Positions 25,091-36,100 of a DNA stretch of 64,000 nt are shown piece after piece. Both the position numbers and the translations under genes were made by a program. The notes beneath the pieces were generated by a model. That model worked only from the letters and a program-made list of their open reading frames with translations. It made no database searches and was not told the origin of the DNA. The first letter of the stretch is position 1; each line of letters opens with the position of its first letter. The stretch comes from Ulva prolifera (taxonomy: Eukaryota > Chlorophyta > Ulvophyceae > Ulvales > Ulvaceae). The DNA lies in assembly GCA_023078555.1 (NCBI GenBank), contig CM041201.1:4533713-4597712 (forward strand), written 5' to 3'.

Positions 25091-26012
25091 GGCGCTCGTC
25101 ACAGTTGATCGCAGCCTGCCCAGAACTGCCTGCGATGTCGAGACCACATCACGCGTCTCGCGACGAAACCGGACAGGGAAGGCTTCGCCACGCGTGTTTG
25201 TGCGCACGGGTCAGCCTTGTTGCTCAGGTGCATGCAAGTTTCTGCAGAACTCGTACCCGGGATGTGCACGGCTTGGTCGGGGGCTTGTGCTGAGCAGGCA
25301 GTCACAACCTCATTTTGAATGACAGTGTGGCTCAACTACGAGTGACAGCAACGCATAATACGAATTCCCGCGCGCAATTCAATATTAGCCGGTATCAATC
25401 AGACGCCGGGCTGTTTCAAAGTGCCACGCACCCCAACGTATAATATAATCAACTAATTCCCCAGGAGCAGTCGGAGTTTGATGTATCGGGCAGGTGTGGA
25501 CTCCTCTCCCACGACAGGGCACCCGCTGCACTCAGATCGAACTGTCACGGGCAATCGCTGGGGAAGCCACGAGTCGATGGACCCGAATCAGCACACCCGC
25601 GACTGTATCACGGGTGCAGCCGTCCACCCGAGACACGTCACGGGTGCCGGTCGTTCTTGTAGTGCAGCATTGCGCAGGACACTCGACTGCACCGAGAGCC
25701 GCGTTCTCGGGACAATGGTTGAAGGAAGCTTGCAACGACTGATCGCTGTCCGTTGCACGCCCGCCATCACTTGAGCCTTTCACAGACCTCAGGACTGGAT
25801 GGAGGAGGTCGTCATGTGCACTGCGTGTCTACAAGTGTCCACAGCTGACCATGAAATCTGGGGAACCTGACTGGAAAACATCGCGACTGTTCGAGCGACA
25901 ACATGCGGCACCAGCAGCATTTCACAGCGTCGCTTTGCAGTGCAGTGACATGGCTGCTGAGGCGTGGCCAAAGCAGGAGCTTGCATGGGAGCGTGTTGTG
26001 CCACGATCATGC
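25091..26012. other. intergenic, sulfurtransferase promoter side
   Basis: This is the upstream flank of the sulfurtransferase gene up to the left inverted repeat of the transposon-like element. Reading frames of 60-98 codons overlap on both strands, with no motif and no splice support. It is more AT-rich around 25320-25460. Confidence 0.4.
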
Positions 26013-26040
26013 CACAGGCAGCTTCGACAAATGGGTGAAC
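26013..26040 (+). repeat. left 28-bp terminal inverted repeat
   Basis: It is an exact reverse complement of 29877-29904 and reads CACAGGCAGCTTCGAC inward. A 15-bp palindrome (GGTAAACCGTTTACC) follows at 26056-26070. Confidence 0.85.
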
Positions 26041-26512
26041 GGGCGGTAGCATGATGGTAAACCGTTTACCGATGACACTACCGGCTTGTGCTTGCTACCT
26101 CGGAGCCGCGGTACATGGACCTGCCAGGCGACCACGGTGGCCTTTACTGACGAGGGACCACTTTACGACGACGTACCAACGCATGCCTGCGCAGGTAAAA
26201 GCGCAAAGCAGGCAATGCCCGCTGCACTGCCCCTATGACCACCCACATTGTGTTGTTGTTACAAATAACTTTATGGCATGCCAAATGGCTGTCTGTGTGG
26301 CCATTTAGCCAAGTGCTGACCAGCTTGTGTACGGCAGCGTACCGCTCGGTACGCATGTGCACCACCAGCCCGCCCGACCGGCCTGATCACCGCTACGCCT
26401 GCTGTCGGGATCATGCGCACCAGGATAATGTATACTATATGCCATCAGCTACGTGGTAGCGCCTGCAGCGCTGTCCTAGACGTGGTATGTATTGCACGTC
26501 TGTTGTGTACTT

Positions 26513-26544
26513 ATGACGCCAGGCTCGAATGACGCCAAGCTCGA
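26513..26544 (+). repeat. 16-bp tandem duplication
   Basis: TGACGCCAGGCTCGAA at 26513-26528 is followed directly by TGACGCCAAGCTCGAC at 26529-26544, with 14 of 16 positions identical. It lies 3' of the element-internal gene. Confidence 0.7.
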
Positions 26545-26638
26545 CTTCAACGTAGAGATGGATGAATGTTTTTACCGAGGTGCGGCTGGGAGGCAGTAGT
26601 GCTCCATGAAGCTTGCTGGACTGGTGCAGCCGGAGCTG

Positions 26639-29059
26639 CTACACCTCTGGCCCACCAGCAGATCGGCCCTGACGCCGTTTGATGTCCGCAATGAGCTTGT
26701 CTTCTTCTTCAGGAGATAGGTTTACACCATTCACACAAGCCTGCAATTTGGCTAGTTTGGTGTCTCGTCCACCAACCTGCGTACACAGCGCCTGATTTGA
26801 CATGTCAAGCAGAAGGCAATGCTCCATTGACCATCGCTGCGATTTGACTGGACAGAAGTGAGCCAGGTCAGCATGACCAAATGTCGGAACTGGAACTGTA
26901 CCTTTGCATGTTCATTGGTGTCTGCTGCATGCTCTGAATTCCTGTGCCCTTTGCTCACTCTGCCCTGAAGAGCACCGGCGTCTCAGATCACAATCGTGCT
27001 GAGTTCCCAGTCAAAATGTACTCATGTCATGCAGCCAAGCGATTCGCTTGTCATGGTGGCATACCTGCTGTGCAGGTACCCGCCGAGCCTTGACAAGCTG
27101 CAAGGGCTTTGTCGTTGCCTTGGAGTTGGCCACGGCAGGCGGAGTTGACCGTTTCTGTCTGATGCCGTCGCTACTCTGAGCCTGTGGAGCTTTCTGGTTC
27201 GGGAGCGAGAGGTCATCAGGCGCAGTTTGCTTGATGATACGACCACATCTTGACCGGGAAGGCTTGCTAGGCTGCAAGGGGAGATCGGCGGCTCTCTTCT
27301 TCCCGCTGATGTCGCTGTTGTTGGCCTAGAGATCTTTTTTGTGTTGCAGCGGGAGGTCAGTGGGCACATGATGCCTCGGCTTGATGATGCAGACTGGTCG
27401 GGCATTGGGAGCCTTGTTGGGCTGCAGAGCGGGTGGTGGGCAGCGCTCGGGTGAAGGAGCTGGTTGGTGATGGAGCGGGTGTTCCTCTTGAGACGGAGGA
27501 TTCTCGTCTTGGGACAGATCGCGCTCCTCTTGGGACTGGGCTCTCCCAATGAGGGCTTCAAACTGAGTGTTCTCAATGAGCGGTTGTGAATACTGTTGTG
27601 ATGGTAGGCCCACCTCTTGGGACTGTGTGTCCGAGTCTTGTGTGTCAACTGGACGCACTGGAGATTCTTCGTTCAAACCATGTGCTGGTGGCGGTGCTGT
27701 GAGCCCAAGCTATGCCAGCAGCTTTGGATCGAATTTGGCCTGCCAAGCATCATTCATGTAAGGATACAGAGCTTGCAGCAGCGGCTGTACACTGAACTTC
27801 ACCCATGCCGCATTGCAGCGCAGTAGTGGTTTGTCAACCAGGTTGTCTTTGTAGTTTCGTTTCACGTCATTGGCCCTGTTCTTAAAATTGTTCTGCACTC
27901 GTGGCCAGGTCAGCCAGCATAAGGCGCATGACAGCCTCACCAGGACAAATCCATGTGATGACAAACCTGAACTTCTTCTTGTGGCAATGCTGGGCAGTTT
28001 TGTTCCTTGAAGTAAATATTTGCCGTTTCGATTGCATTCTCTGACCATTTTACATGCAGATCTGTCAGCGAATCGGGCTGGTACGCAAGATCAAGAGAAT
28101 ATTCGTCCAAGGTCTCCCGGACCATTTCTTTCGATAGGAATTTGAACAGATGTACTGTGGAGCAAAAAATCAGCGGTGGGCAGTCCCTTGCTGCATCCAT
28201 TATTGCTTCCTCCTGCTGGCTCGGTGTGACGGACCGGTCGCATGTCAACTGTCCAACGTAGATGAGCGTCTCCATGAAGGCTGATGTTGCCCCGTTTTCC
28301 TCATCAAATTCCACTGCATATATTTCATTTTGCAGTGGCAATGCCCATCAATCACATCAGGTCTCATACCAGATCCAATTCAGTAACATACATGGATGCC
28401 TCATGTAAATTCTGGCCTGTGCGTCGACCACAATGGATCTCTGCTTCCGCTGTATCGTTTTTGAATCCTGTAGGTGGTGAGGAGGCCCGGGGTCACTGGG
28501 TGCAATTTGTTGATCCATAACCATTCCTGTGGGGGTGAGTCCATATGAAAATCCAGTGCACGACGCAGTAACATTTTCGTTCATCATGTGGGTCTCCATT
28601 GCCGTGAATCTGCCAGCTGGGTCTTTCTTCATACGTGCTATGAACATGTGATCAGGGACGACATCCTGCAACCAACACTGTTCGGCACGAACCAATATTC
28701 CAACTTTACGTCGATTTAGCAGACACCAAGCATACATCGTCCTTCACAAAGGCTGCCAGCTTCCTGATCACTTTGCGTATGGACCAGTTTGACCTGTCTC
28801 CGATTGCCTCCGCCTCCTTCTTCGTCGGATTACGCCAGGTGTTTTGTACAGAGCTGGAGACCACCCAGGTAGATTTGCACGACCACCCCAGTGCATCGCG
28901 ACATGTTGTCAGGTTGATTTCTGCCACTAATCGATCGACGTCCTCGTCCGCGTCAATTTCTATGCGGCGAGCCGACTGTTCAACAGAGTACACAGCAGAC
29001 TTATTGTCAGAACTGCGAGTCAGTGGATACAGACACAATAGCGCCTTTCTCAAAGTCAT
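26639..29059 (-). CDS. multi-exon gene of unknown family inside the inverted-repeat element
   Basis: I do not recognise this protein. It starts at ATG 29059 (MTLRKALLCLYPLTR). Exons 28736-29059, 28392-28665 and 27967-28313 join in phase over introns of 70, 78 and 74 bases with GTATGC, GTATGT and GTTTGT donors. An exon from 27892 continues (NNFKNRANDVKRNYKDN). Readable segments include DDDVVPDHMFIARMKKDP, SIVVDAQARIYMRHP, EFDEENGATSAFMETL, CPPLIFCSTVHLFKFL and LTDLHVKWSENAIETANIYF. The C-terminal third is Gln/Ser/Pro-rich and basic, with a degenerate internal repeat (KAPNARPVCIIK ... SRSRCGRIIK), and ends with SPEEEDKLIADIKRRQGR and a TAG at 26639. Two further in-frame TAGs, at about 27710 and 27326, can be removed by introns whose length is a multiple of three (81 and 69 or 42 bases); otherwise they are nonsense mutations. 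Its place between inverted repeats makes a transposase or accessory transposon protein the leading guess. I see no clear DDE triad. Confidence 0.6.
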
Positions 29060-29876
29060 CGTCGAGAGCTCAATTTTGACCTGACCCAACCAACATTGTC
29101 ACCAGCGGAACATGCACAACCAGAAAGTCAACGTGCGACATTGTTAGATGTGTGTCAAGATTGTGCCTCTGGTGGTGGCTGAGTCTGTGATCGCGCCTTG
29201 TTGCAGTCAGATTTTGTGCATTCGCGTCTCACAGGCAGCCTGTGGACACTCCCACTGCAGTGGCAGCATGCAATGCGCGCATCGACAGCTGTCAATGGCT
29301 GCCCCAATATGATTTGATATTGAAATTATGTAATTCGTAGTAGAAGCTGGACATTCGCCTCCGCCCCGGCAACAAAATGTTCCATCGTGCTGGCCACGAA
29401 ATCAATCACAGACGCCATTCACACAACAATAGAGCCAACAGCCAGTGGCTCTTGTTTTAAAGCTGCCCGATTGGGCCGGCAGGAGACATGCTCGAGCTCT
29501 ACCGACGCAAACCAGTGGTAAATGCTGGTAACCGGACGCGCTTGCAAGAGTACGCCAGAGAAAATCATGGCTCTTCTTGCAATGCAATCAACGTAGTTGT
29601 GCTCCTTAAAGCAACGGCAGTCCATATCGACTGACCTCACAACGAGCAGCGGAGCTTTCAAACTCTCCGCTGTACTCGAACGGTGTTGCGCGGTAGCACG
29701 GTGTAAAGCTGTGCGTTCCTTGACAGAGAAATACATCTAGCTACGCGCATAGGCATCATCTGAAGACGCAAAAAACACAGTCGTGCATCACTCAACACAA
29801 GCAACAGAATGCACGTGCTTTTTGTGCAATTCCAAGTTTGGCCAAATTTACCGATACCACCACCGCTATACAGCGA

Positions 29877-29904
29877 GTTCACCCATTTGTCGAAGCTGCC
29901 TGTG
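29877..29904 (-). repeat. right 28-bp terminal inverted repeat
   Basis: It is an exact reverse complement of 26013-26040. It ends 232 bases before the tentative SBNO start codon at 30137. Confidence 0.85.
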
Positions 29905-30136
29905 ATCCACTCGGGAGTGGATGTGCACGACTTGCGCTGTCGATCACAACCGCTGCAGCATCGCCTCCATTACACAACGCGCGCCAAGCAGACATTGGGC
30001 ACATATCATTTGCAGGCATGGGCTACGTTCAAGGTCAGTTCTCGGGAACAGCAGCCTTGGACAGTGTCTCCAGTTTTCAACAATGGACCCGAAACGCGCT
30101 CCTGGACGCATGACGCGGCTGCACACAGTTGAGATC

Positions 30137-33100
30137 ATGGCGAGTGTGCCAGAACGTCCATCACGCAGGTTTATCTACCTACAGAACTGGAAGCATGCAC
30201 AGCCCGATGTTTCCCCCCGGTGTCGCTACGGCTGCCGTCGACTTACTCGCGGTCTTGCGCTATCAAGATGGGTCATACACAGGCGCAGCCTTAGAGATCA
30301 TGCGGTCTCTGAGCCTACGGAAGCGAGATTCAAAGGCACTCAGCAATTTGAGTGCATCGTTACCAGATCCGCCATACCCATAGCTTCATCCAGGATCACA
30401 GCGTTTGAAAATGGCCTGCAATGCACCCAGCCCTGTGCCGCGCGGGATCCCAGACAGCTAGAGCTAAAAGACAGTACTATATCTTCTCGGTTGCTGAAAC
30501 GCTGTAGGCTGGCGATTGGTTTCAGACAGTCCGGCTCGCCGTCCACAAGACGATGTCTATGCAAGGTGTTCCGCCTACTCAGAAGCGCTAGGCTCGCCTT
30601 TGTGCAACCGCTTCTTGCTCAAGCTCGTATCTGTGTGAATGTGCTGCAGATGTCCCCCGGCGCATCCGGAATGCTGTTCTGTTGCATTTTCAGCACGCAG
30701 ATGATCATCAACACAATCAAGACATGCTGCAAGCCCATCGAGCTGCACAGCAGGAAGAAAGGGTAAATGATCTCATGATGAATGCCTGCCGTACCCGTAG
30801 AATAGGAGAGGGATATGCTGCACAGATACATGTTGTGCTTGACATTTCTGTGCAGCGCACCTGATGGCCTTCCCAGACGTAGCACCTTGTGCCATTGACA
30901 CGAGGTCAAACGTTGAGGCATTTGCATGCTACTCAAGGCTCCGAGGCGTGGAGACGATCTAGGATAGTGTATATTGCAGACTGCTGAACCGGTGACAATG
31001 TGCAGAAACGCCAGAAACGAAACAGGAAAGCTGCTGTCGCAGCCATGGGACAGCCTCCAGCTGCTGAACATGAGACCAAAGAGCAGGTAAGCTCCACCAG
31101 CGTTCCATCATGAACGGAGCCGGCGGTGCAACAAAGTCAGGAAATCATTGTGCATTTTGCATCCGCTTGACTTCCCCGACAGGCATCTCAACCTTCTGGC
31201 TCTGCTTGCACTGCACAGCTGATACCTGCACGCCAATCGCCAAAACGAACACCTGCATCGATTGCGCTCCCAATGAATGACAAGCTTCATGCGCAGGCTG
31301 AGGCACACGAGGCGGACGACGCCCGCTACCAGCAGTACCGACCCCAGCACCTCCAGCTCGGCTTTCCTCATCCAGACTGCATCGTGGAGTCCACGTCCCT
31401 CGCAGCAGTCCGTGCGCCAAGGATCTACACCGACGTCTCCGCCCTCCAGGTGGGCCTCCACCCCCTGCTCCGCGGCCCCCCTGCCGCAGCACCTGCGATC
31501 GTGACTCAGACATGCTGCGCCAGTGCAGGCGGACTGGGAGGCGCGGGCGCTCAGCAACGCGCAGCTCGAGACCGTCGCGTACGCAGTGCAGCGGTTTGCG
31601 GGCAAGCGGCTGCCTGATGGCGCACGTCCCGCGTTCTTCCTCGGGGACGGCGCCGGCGTCGGCAAGGGCCGCCAGATCGCCGCGCTGACGAAGCTGATGT
31701 GGCGCCGCGGCACGCGCCGCGTGCTGTGGCTGTCCCACTGCAACGACCTCCGGGAGGACGCGCGCCGGGACATGGTGGACATGGGCATCCGGGTGCCGGG
31801 CTGTGCGAGGCGGCCCGCCGCGGCCGCGGCCCCGGCCGCTGGCGCAGCCGGGGCGAAGCCCCCGGTGATTGACGTGTGGCCGGAGGGGAACATGACGCCG
31901 CCACAGGCCGACCTCGAGGCGGAGCTCGCGAAGGGGGTCCTGTTTGCGACGTACCATCTGCTGATTGCCGGTACGAGTGGTGTGGTGAAGCAGATTCATG
32001 AGCTGAAGAAGGTGGAGAAGCTGGAGTGCGCTGCCCTCCACGCTCCAGTGAATATTTCACTGCGGCAGCCTGCATCTGGCTATGACGCCTCTTGAGAGCT
32101 TACCTGCTTGATCCTGGCGGCGTGTCAACGGACGTGCTGCAGCGGCCTGCAACTGGGCCATCTGCAGCACAAGTGAGGGGCAAGGGGGTTGTGTTTGTGG
32201 TGTCTGCGGGTGAGAGATGCTGTGTGCGTGTGGTTTGAAGACCACGGAGGCGACACCCCGGGTGCCTGTGCAGCGAAGCTACAGAGACCGGCAAGAGCTC
32301 GCTGGAGATCGATCCCTACATCGCATCGGTGTACACCAGGGCGCTGGAGGCCGCACACTCGAGGTTCCATGCCATTGTGGAATGGCTCAAGGTGTGCTCA
32401 CCTGCATGCTCTGTGCGGCCTGGGCCGCACCTCTCAGATCGCTATCCCCAAGCAAATGTGGTGAAGTCTGCGGTGATGGATCCTGCTCTTGCGCCGGCCG
32501 CTGTTGCATCCCACAGCGCAGGCTGTTGTTGGATATCTCATCGTCCATCGTCACCCAGCCGCCCAATCAGGTGTGATGTGTGTGCAGGGCGACACGAGCG
32601 ACAGCGGCCCGCTGATCATCCTGGACGAATGTCACAAGGCAAAGAACTTGCTCAGCGATGCCGGGACACCCACGCTTGTGGGCTTTGCAGTGATGCACAT
32701 GCAGAAGCTCCTGCCGCAGGCGTGTGTGCTGTACAGCAGCGCCACTGGCATCTCTGAGCCCCGCAACATGGCGTATATGACCCGCCTGGGCACCTGCGGG
32801 TTCAGCTCCATGGCAACTCTGATCAGCCGCCTCACCAAGTCCGGACTCGGGGCGTCTGAGCTCTTCTCCTGCAGCCTCAAGGCGTCTGGGGCTTACCTGG
32901 GCAGGTGTGCGTCGGCTCTGTAAGCACTTGTGCGAGGCTGCCTGTTTGAGGAGTGTGATCTTCGTCTGTCCCTGCCCTGTCACACGCACATGTACTTTGA
33001 ATGTAGACGTGCTCTTTAGCGTGCCCATATTTCCGCATAACCTTTGCAATTGCATGTACAAGGATGGTGTGACGATAGTGTTGCCGTTGATGCGTGTGTC

Positions 33101-36100
33101 ACAGAAAGCCTGCAACGCCTGGAGGTACCAGATACCTCACAGTGCAGCGCATGTCGTGCAGGCAGCTGTCTTACAAGGGCGCAGAGTTCCAGCTGAAGAT
33201 GATCAGCCTCGAGGCGCAGCTGCAGGTGCAGTATGCGCGTGCGGCAGCCCTGTGGCAGCTGCTGGCGATGATCGTGCACAAGCAGGGCGTCTTCGGCTGC
33301 AAGAACCGCCAGGTGCTGCGCAAGATCTTCTGGGCAGACCACCAGCGCTTCTTCAAGGCGATGCTCATGGCCGCCAAGGTGCCCGCCGTCGCCCGGGAGG
33401 CCCGCAGCGCGCTCCGCGACGGCTTCAGCGTCATCATCGGCCTGCAGTCGACGGGCGCTGCGAACCTCGAGTCGGAGCGGGACAAGCACGGTGCGCCCGC
33501 CTCCTGCCACCTGTCGCTGACGTGCACCTCCTGGGCAGCGCTGCCGCTGCCTTGCGCATGCAGGCATGCGATCCAGATGCAAAAGGCAAGAGCGTCTCCC
33601 TGTCGTGTCCACGCTTTTGGGATGCGGAGTCACTGTCAGCTGACGACATCCAAAGTCAATACGCTCTGTGTTTTTCTGATGAGGCGGAGCTTATGTCTTG
33701 CCTATACTCATACGGCAAACGAGCCCTACACTTCGCATGAGCCCTACACTTCGCACAGCCTGTGCGCGCCGTGCTGCAGGGGAGGCTGCAGATGAGATCT
33801 TCTCGTCGCCAAAGGTCCAGATGTTGCGCATCACAGACAAGTACCTCACGAACGCTCCCCTCGAGGAACCGGCCGTCATCCTGCGGGAGATGCCACAGGT
33901 CGTCGGCGCCGTCTGCTGCTTCGCTGACTACCTCTGCGCCGACGGCACGGCCGCCGAGGCCGCGGAGCGGCTGTGCGCCGATGCCGCCCGCGCCGCCGCC
34001 GCAGCGCGGCAGCGTGCCGCCGCAGAGCGCAAGGAGAAGCGCGCGCGGGCGCGCGAGCGCGCTGAGCTGCGCGCAGCCGGCGCCGTCATCGTCTGTGACA
34101 ACGGCTCGGACCTCGAGGACGATGTGGACGAGGACGGCAATGAGGTGATGGAGGTACCCCTGGAGGGCGCGGAGGCGGAGGCCGTGGAGGGGGAGGAGGC
34201 GGGGCAGATGCTGAGCTGCGTGTCGCTAGCAAAGGTGGTGGACATGTACGTGCAGGCCCAGCCATTCGCGCCGCAGGCGCAGGCGGTGGCGACGCTGCTG
34301 AAGTTTGACGACACGGCAAATTCAGGGCGGAAGGAGCTGGATGGCGCGAAGGAGGAGGTCACGTCTGTACGCATGTCGCAGGTGTGCTCGCGTGCTCGGC
34401 GTTGGCGTGGCGTGCTGCATGGGCAGGCGGGGCCCTGTCTGCACCACACTGCCTGCAGTCGTGTCACTGGCAAGTCTCTACTCGGATGTCGGCGCCGCAA
34501 AGCCGCCGCGCGAGCCACGGTGTTGACGCACGCTGTCCAGTTCGAGAAGAGCGGGTCAGTTACATCGAAAGCCGGGGTGTTGCTGCAGGAGGCGATGGAG
34601 ACGTGCCTGATCCAGGCTCACCGGCAGCTGGAGGCGGAGGCGCAGCGCCGGCGGGCCATCCAGCGCGACCTGCGCTTTTTGCGGGACAGCGAGTCGCTGC
34701 AGCGTTGGGAGCGCACCCGCGCTGCGGCCGCCGGCGCGGTGCAGGGCTTGGAGGCCGCGCTCCCAAAGCAGCAGGCGCGGCTGCACAAGCTGCGTAAGCA
34801 CGCCCAGCGAGCTGCCCAGCCGCCTGTCAAGGAGGAGCCTGCGCCAGCAGACAGTGTCGAGCTGTTGCTACAGGTCAAGCAAGAGCCTGCACGCGTGGAC
34901 GGTGTGCGGTCACTTCAGGCCTCATGGCTGCCTTCCTTGGTGCCGGCCGACACTGTGCCTCAGCAGAGCACCTGTTGACCTCATGCAATTTGCAGGCGAC
35001 AGAGTGCCCTTGGACCCACTGGATGTCGAGGGAATGCAGCTCGACGCAATCAAACCGGATCCTGAAGCGCAGCCGTTCCAGCCTGCGATGGCCGCGGCTG
35101 CGGCTGGCACTCCCTTGCCACTGCCACATCACCAGGTTGGCACGCCGCCCACTGCAGCCCTCCTCTCCCAAGCAACTCCCAGTGGAGACACGCGCGCAGG
35201 CCGGCACCCCACGTTTCTGGAGCCGTCGCTCAACACCGCCGCAGCGTGCGCCACAAACAGACGTGCGCCGCTCGATGCATGCGCCGCTGAGCTGGATCCG
35301 CTGGCCACGCCTGCCACGCCCGCTCAGCGCGCTGACCATGCGTCCAACACCACACACACATTGCCGCGCGGTGCGGCAGCAACTCCCGGCAGCGCTGCGT
35401 GTCCCCTGGTCGTCGCGTCAGATACAGACGGCAGCTCGGCAGCGCTGGGTGGGGTCCCAGAGGAGCCATCAGTGGAGTGTGTGAAGGCAGAGCCCCCCGG
35501 GTGCCCTGAAGCCACTCCCGATGCACTGCGGCCCACGCCAGCAGCGCGTGCCACGAGTGCTGCGAGTGAGGTGGCTGTCGTGGCGCCCAGCGCACGCAGC
35601 GCACACAGCGCGAGCGCCGTGTTTGCGTCCGCGCGTGCCTCCGGGCCTGGCCGCAAGAGGTCGCTGGTGGACGCGGCGAGGCGGGCACCCAGCGGCAAGC
35701 GACCCTGCGCTGCTTCCCATGCCTCTGCGGCCATGGCCAGGAGCAGCAGCCCTGCTGTGTTACAGGGCAGGGGGGACGAGGGTGTCATGGCAGGGCGCGT
35801 GAAGGAGGAGGGCCATGGCGCAAACGGCCCCGCAGCAGCCGCAGATGCGGTGGCCGCATGTGAGGTGGAGGTCGCTCAGATGGAGCAGGAGCTCGTAGCT
35901 GCTAGGCAGAGTCTGCGGGACGTCCAGGCAGAGTGGCCCGCTGTCCACCGTGCCCTCGAGGTTGAGCTGGTGCGGCCGCTGCTCATGCCTTGCTCAGTCA
36001 CATTGGAAATGGCCCTGTGCGAACCTGCAATTGTCGCATCTGCAATCGGTGCCGCACCTTGGGCCGCAGGTGCCTGGCCACACGTGAGCATCAGTGGCAT

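Larger units (their letters stand above)
26013..29904. mobile_element. putative DNA transposon, superfamily not assigned
   Basis: Perfect 28-bp inverted repeats at 26013-26040 and 29877-29904 enclose 3.9 kb. The inside is more AT-rich than the neighbouring exons and holds one multi-exon gene on the minus strand. If the repeats are the termini, they begin CACAGGCAGCTTC. Past the 28 bp, the inner flanks keep only weak similarity (GCGGT ... GGTAAA on both sides). No target-site duplication is evident: the left flank reads GATCATGC and the right flank ATCCACTC. The ends may therefore be eroded, the boundaries may lie slightly elsewhere, or the repeats may be inner parts of a larger structure. The segment sits in the divergent promoter space between the sulfurtransferase and SBNO genes. 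Confidence 0.55.

Noticed and set aside
24552-25207. Continuous 175-codon minus frame as the sulfurtransferase N-terminus
   Set aside because: It begins at GTG and reads through the first intron. Family alignment requires splicing from 24985 to 24551, and the phase fits.
27326-27712. UAG read as a sense codon (alternative nuclear code, as in some ulvophytes)
   Set aside because: Only the element gene has in-frame TAGs, and introns can remove them in frame. Conserved genes end normally: POR at TAA exactly where the family ends, CK2 beta and the sulfurtransferase at TGA, with no internal TAG in their verified exons.
26013-29904. Assignment of the 3.9-kb element to CACTA or hAT
   Set aside because: Flanks give no matching 3-bp or 8-bp duplication, the ends are not CACTA, and no hAT dimerisation domain or Tnp2-like sequence is seen.
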